A stretch of 7,697 nt of DNA from Gammaproteobacteria bacterium (GTDB taxonomy: Bacteria; Pseudomonadota; Gammaproteobacteria; Steroidobacterales; SZUA-146), in the NCBI GenBank assembly GCA_003228965.1, contig QIGP01000154.1, forward strand, positions 1 to 7,697. The letters run 5' to 3'. The position numbers and the translations under genes are program-made. Position 1 is the stretch's first letter. Each line of letters opens with the position of its first letter. Shown piece by piece: positions 5,841-7,697 of this stretch. A model generated the notes under the pieces. That model did not search any database. It was not told where the DNA came from and saw only the letters and a program-made list of their open reading frames with translations.

Positions 5841-7034
5841 ATGAACCCGCGCATCGCAAAGCTTCGTACGTACCCTTTTAGCCGTCTTGCAGCACGACTG
5901 GAAGGCGCTCACCCGCCTCCCCACCTGTCACCCATCAATATGCACATAGGCGAACCTCGCCACGCACCACCTGCGAACATAGCCAAATTGCTCGGACAGG
6001 GAAATGGGCTGGGCAGCTACCCGGTCTCTATTGGCACACCCGCGCTAAGACACAGTTGCGCTCAAGCGCTAACGCGTCGTTATTCGCTTGAGGCCGGATT
6101 CATTAACCCGGACTCAATGATTGTTCCTGTTAACGGGACGCGCGAGGGACTCTTTTCGTTTGTGCAAGCCACCACCGGGGGCAAGTCTGATGGCGTGGTT
6201 GTCATGCCCAATCCGTTCTACCAAATTTATGAAGGCGCCGCGATTTTAGCAGGCGTTGAGCCCTACTATCTGAACACAGTCGAAGAGAACAACTTTCTGC
6301 CGAACCTAACGGCCGTGCCCGATGACGTTTGGGCGCGCTGTGAAGTCTTGTTTTTGTGCAATCCGGGCAACCCGTCCGGAACCTTTTTATCGCTCAACGA
6401 CTGGCGCGCCGCACTTGTACTTGCCGAGCGCTTCGACTTCGTGATTGCGGCCGACGAGTGTTACGCCGACATATACCGAGAGGGCATGCCACCTCCTGGT
6501 TTGCTGGATGTGTGCCGTGAAGACAATCGCGCAGACTTTTCCCGTTGTGCTGTCTTTCACTCGCTGTCCAAACGTTCAAACGTACCTGGTCTGCGTTCCG
6601 GCTTTATCGCTGCCGACCCACAAATAGTAAAACCACTACGTCAATATCGCGACTACCACGGCTGCGCTATGGCGCAGACAGTGCAGGATGCCAGCATTTC
6701 TGCCTGGGACGACGATACTGTGCCCGCAGAAAATCGGCGGATTTACGATCAAAAATACGCCGCCTTCTCTGCAATACTGGCCGATCATTGGGGTATCACA
6801 ACGCCACCAGGTGCGTTTTACGTGTGGGCCAAAACGCCGATAGATGATCGAGAATTTGTTCGCGGCCTATACGCGTCGCAGGGCGTGAAGCTGCTACCGG
6901 GTCAATACCTGGCACGTGAAGCTAACGGAGTTAACCCGGGAAAGAACAGGGTAAGAGTCTCTCTCGTACCTGGATTGGACGAATGCACAGACGCCGCTCA
7001 CCGCATCGTTAGCTATCTAAACACCCTTGGCTAA
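5841..7034 (+). CDS. dapC: Succinyldiaminopimelate transaminase (PLP aminotransferase, fold type I)
   Basis: The enzyme transfers the amino group of glutamate to N-succinyl-2-amino-6-ketopimelate, giving N-succinyl-LL-diaminopimelate in lysine and peptidoglycan precursor synthesis. From ATG 5841 it has 397 residues; an in-frame ATG at 5805 would give 409. Numbered from 5841, the class I/II aminotransferase hallmarks are NPGNPSG (N174 onward), DECY with D205 and Y208, the PLP Schiff-base lysine K244 in HSLSKRSNVPGLRSGF, R252, and the C-terminal carboxylate-binding R372 (RVRVSL). The N-terminal RTYPFSRLAARL and the MHIGEPRH glycine loop fit the DapC branch. Fold type I aminotransferases are hard to separate by eye, so the specific substrate rests partly on context: dapD, the preceding step of the same pathway, is next. 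ArgD-type enzymes do this job in E. coli. The stop is TAA. Confidence 0.88.
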   Translation: MNPRIAKLRTYPFSRLAARLEGAHPPPHLSPINMHIGEPRHAPPANIAKLLGQGNGLGSYPVSIGTPALRHSCAQALTRRYSLEAGFINPDSMIVPVNGTREGLFSFVQATTGGKSDGVVVMPNPFYQIYEGAAILAGVEPYYLNTVEENNFLPNLTAVPDDVWARCEVLFLCNPGNPSGTFLSLNDWRAALVLAERFDFVIAADECYADIYREGMPPPGLLDVCREDNRADFSRCAVFHSLSKRSNVPGLRSGFIAADPQIVKPLRQYRDYHGCAMAQTVQDASISAWDDDTVPAENRRIYDQKYAAFSAILADHWGITTPPGAFYVWAKTPIDDREFVRGLYASQGVKLLPGQYLAREANGVNPGKNRVRVSLVPGLDECTDAAHRIVSYLNTLG

Positions 7035-7152
7035 GCAACAAGTTCATTCAACCCGCCAGAATTATTTCCTCTATCCAACAGGTCTAGCCCTTTTACTATC
7101 GTCGGGCATGCGTTTTAATAGACCCGCCATCTCGAATCACCGGACCCATTAA

Positions 7153-7697
7153 ATGAGCTCACTACTTCACGCTTCCGATCAAACCGTTATCGAACAGGCG
7201 TGGGAAGCACGCGATACGCTTACTCCCTCCTCCGACAGCGACGTCATTCAGGCTATAGAGCGCGCCGTTGATGCCCTTGATGCGGGTGAAGTGCGAGTTG
7301 CTGAGCCAAACGGCAAAGACTGGCTAGTACATGAATGGTTAAAAAAAGCTGTACTGCTGTATTTTCGAACACACCACAATGAAGTAAGCAGCGATGGAAC
7401 AACACGCTACTTTGACAAAGTGCCACTGAAGTACCGTGACGCGACCGAGGCTGAGTTCCAGCAAGGCGGCGTTCGCGTCGTCCCCCAAGCCGTTGTAAGA
7501 CACGGGGTTTATGTTGGGCCAGAATGCATTCTGATGCCGTCGTACGTCAACATTGGCGCGTACATAGACGGCGGCACCATGGTGGATACCTGGGCCACGG
7601 TAGGATCGTGCGCACAAATAGGTCGTAACGTTCATCTCAGCGGCGGCGCCGGAATTGGTGGCGTACTCGAACCCCTTCAGGCGACCCCAACCATCAT
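7153..7697 (+). CDS. dapD: 2,3,4,5-tetrahydropyridine-2,6-dicarboxylate N-succinyltransferase (partial, 3' end outside window)
   Basis: DapD transfers succinyl from succinyl-CoA to tetrahydrodipicolinate, the committed step of the succinylase branch, whose product is the substrate of the neighbouring DapC. The window holds 181 complete codons of a protein that is 274 residues in E. coli. Reading from ATG 7153, the N-terminal helical domain contains [16 protein letters not shown] (57-72) and [10 protein letters not shown]. From about 107 the left-handed beta-helix of hexapeptide repeats begins ([28 protein letters not shown], then [16 protein letters not shown] at 142-157, including D145, then [22 protein letters not shown]). 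The codon just before the ATG is TAA (7150-7152), so an in-frame upstream start is excluded. The ribosome site is weak (GGA, 8 nt away). The 118-nt gap after dapC has a TTTAAT -10-like element at 7114-7119 without a convincing -35, so dapD may have its own promoter or be cotranscribed. Confidence 0.97.
   Translation, partial: MSSLLHASDQTVIEQAWEARDTLTPSSDSDVIQAIERAVDALDAGEVRVAEPNGKDWLVHEWLKKAVLLYFRTHHNEVSSDGTTRYFDKVPLKYRDATEAEFQQGGVRVVPQAVVRHGVYVGPECILMPSYVNIGAYIDGGTMVDTWATVGSCAQIGRNVHLSGGAGIGGVLEPLQATPTI

Noticed and set aside
7035..7152. Small gene or RNA between dapC and dapD
   Set aside because: No open frame with a ribosome site and no stable hairpin was seen; only a -10-like TTTAAT at 7114-7119 without a matching -35.
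7339..7635. Minus-strand 98-codon frame near the right edge
   Set aside because: It is antisense to dapD, whose plus-strand frame is clearly conserved through the hexapeptide-repeat region.

Overview
The window looks like chromosomal core sequence from a gammaproteobacterium. It carries the divergent block tsf-rpsB / map-glnD-dapC-dapD. Escherichia coli has rpsB-tsf divergent from map with glnD and dapD close by, and Pseudomonas-like genomes also carry a dapC-type aminotransferase in this neighbourhood. All protein identities come from reading the translations against remembered family sequences; no search was run. Nothing narrows the organism below class level.

Layout. Bases 1-233 lie downstream of tsf and hold a short tandem array of a degenerate palindromic repeat, plus a small inverted repeat. 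On the minus strand, rpsB (ribosomal protein S2) is followed by tsf (elongation factor Ts), with a strong 12-bp hairpin in the 83-nt gap. The 215-nt region between rpsB and map carries a good extended -10 promoter with a GC-rich discriminator driving rpsB, and about 129 nt of structured leader. The map promoter must lie in the same region but is much less clear. On the plus strand, map (methionine aminopeptidase) runs almost directly into glnD (PII uridylyltransferase/uridylyl-removing enzyme). A hairpin with a short T-run separates glnD from dapC (PLP aminotransferase, probable succinyldiaminopimelate transaminase). After another 118 nt comes dapD (tetrahydrodipicolinate N-succinyltransferase), cut off by the window edge after 181 codons.

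How the genes work together. S2, EF-Ts and methionine aminopeptidase all serve translation: ribosome assembly, EF-Tu recycling and N-terminal methionine removal. GlnD is the glutamine sensor of the nitrogen (PII/GlnB) cascade. DapD and DapC catalyse consecutive steps of the succinylase route to meso-diaminopimelate and lysine, and the DapC step consumes glutamate.

I found no defence system, mobile element, CRISPR array or unknown gene cassette. The points most worth a second look are the roughly 75-residue histone-like Lys/Ala/Pro tail on S2, the structured rpsB leader whose closing helix abuts the Shine-Dalgarno, the tandem repeat array beside tsf, and the two intergenic hairpins.
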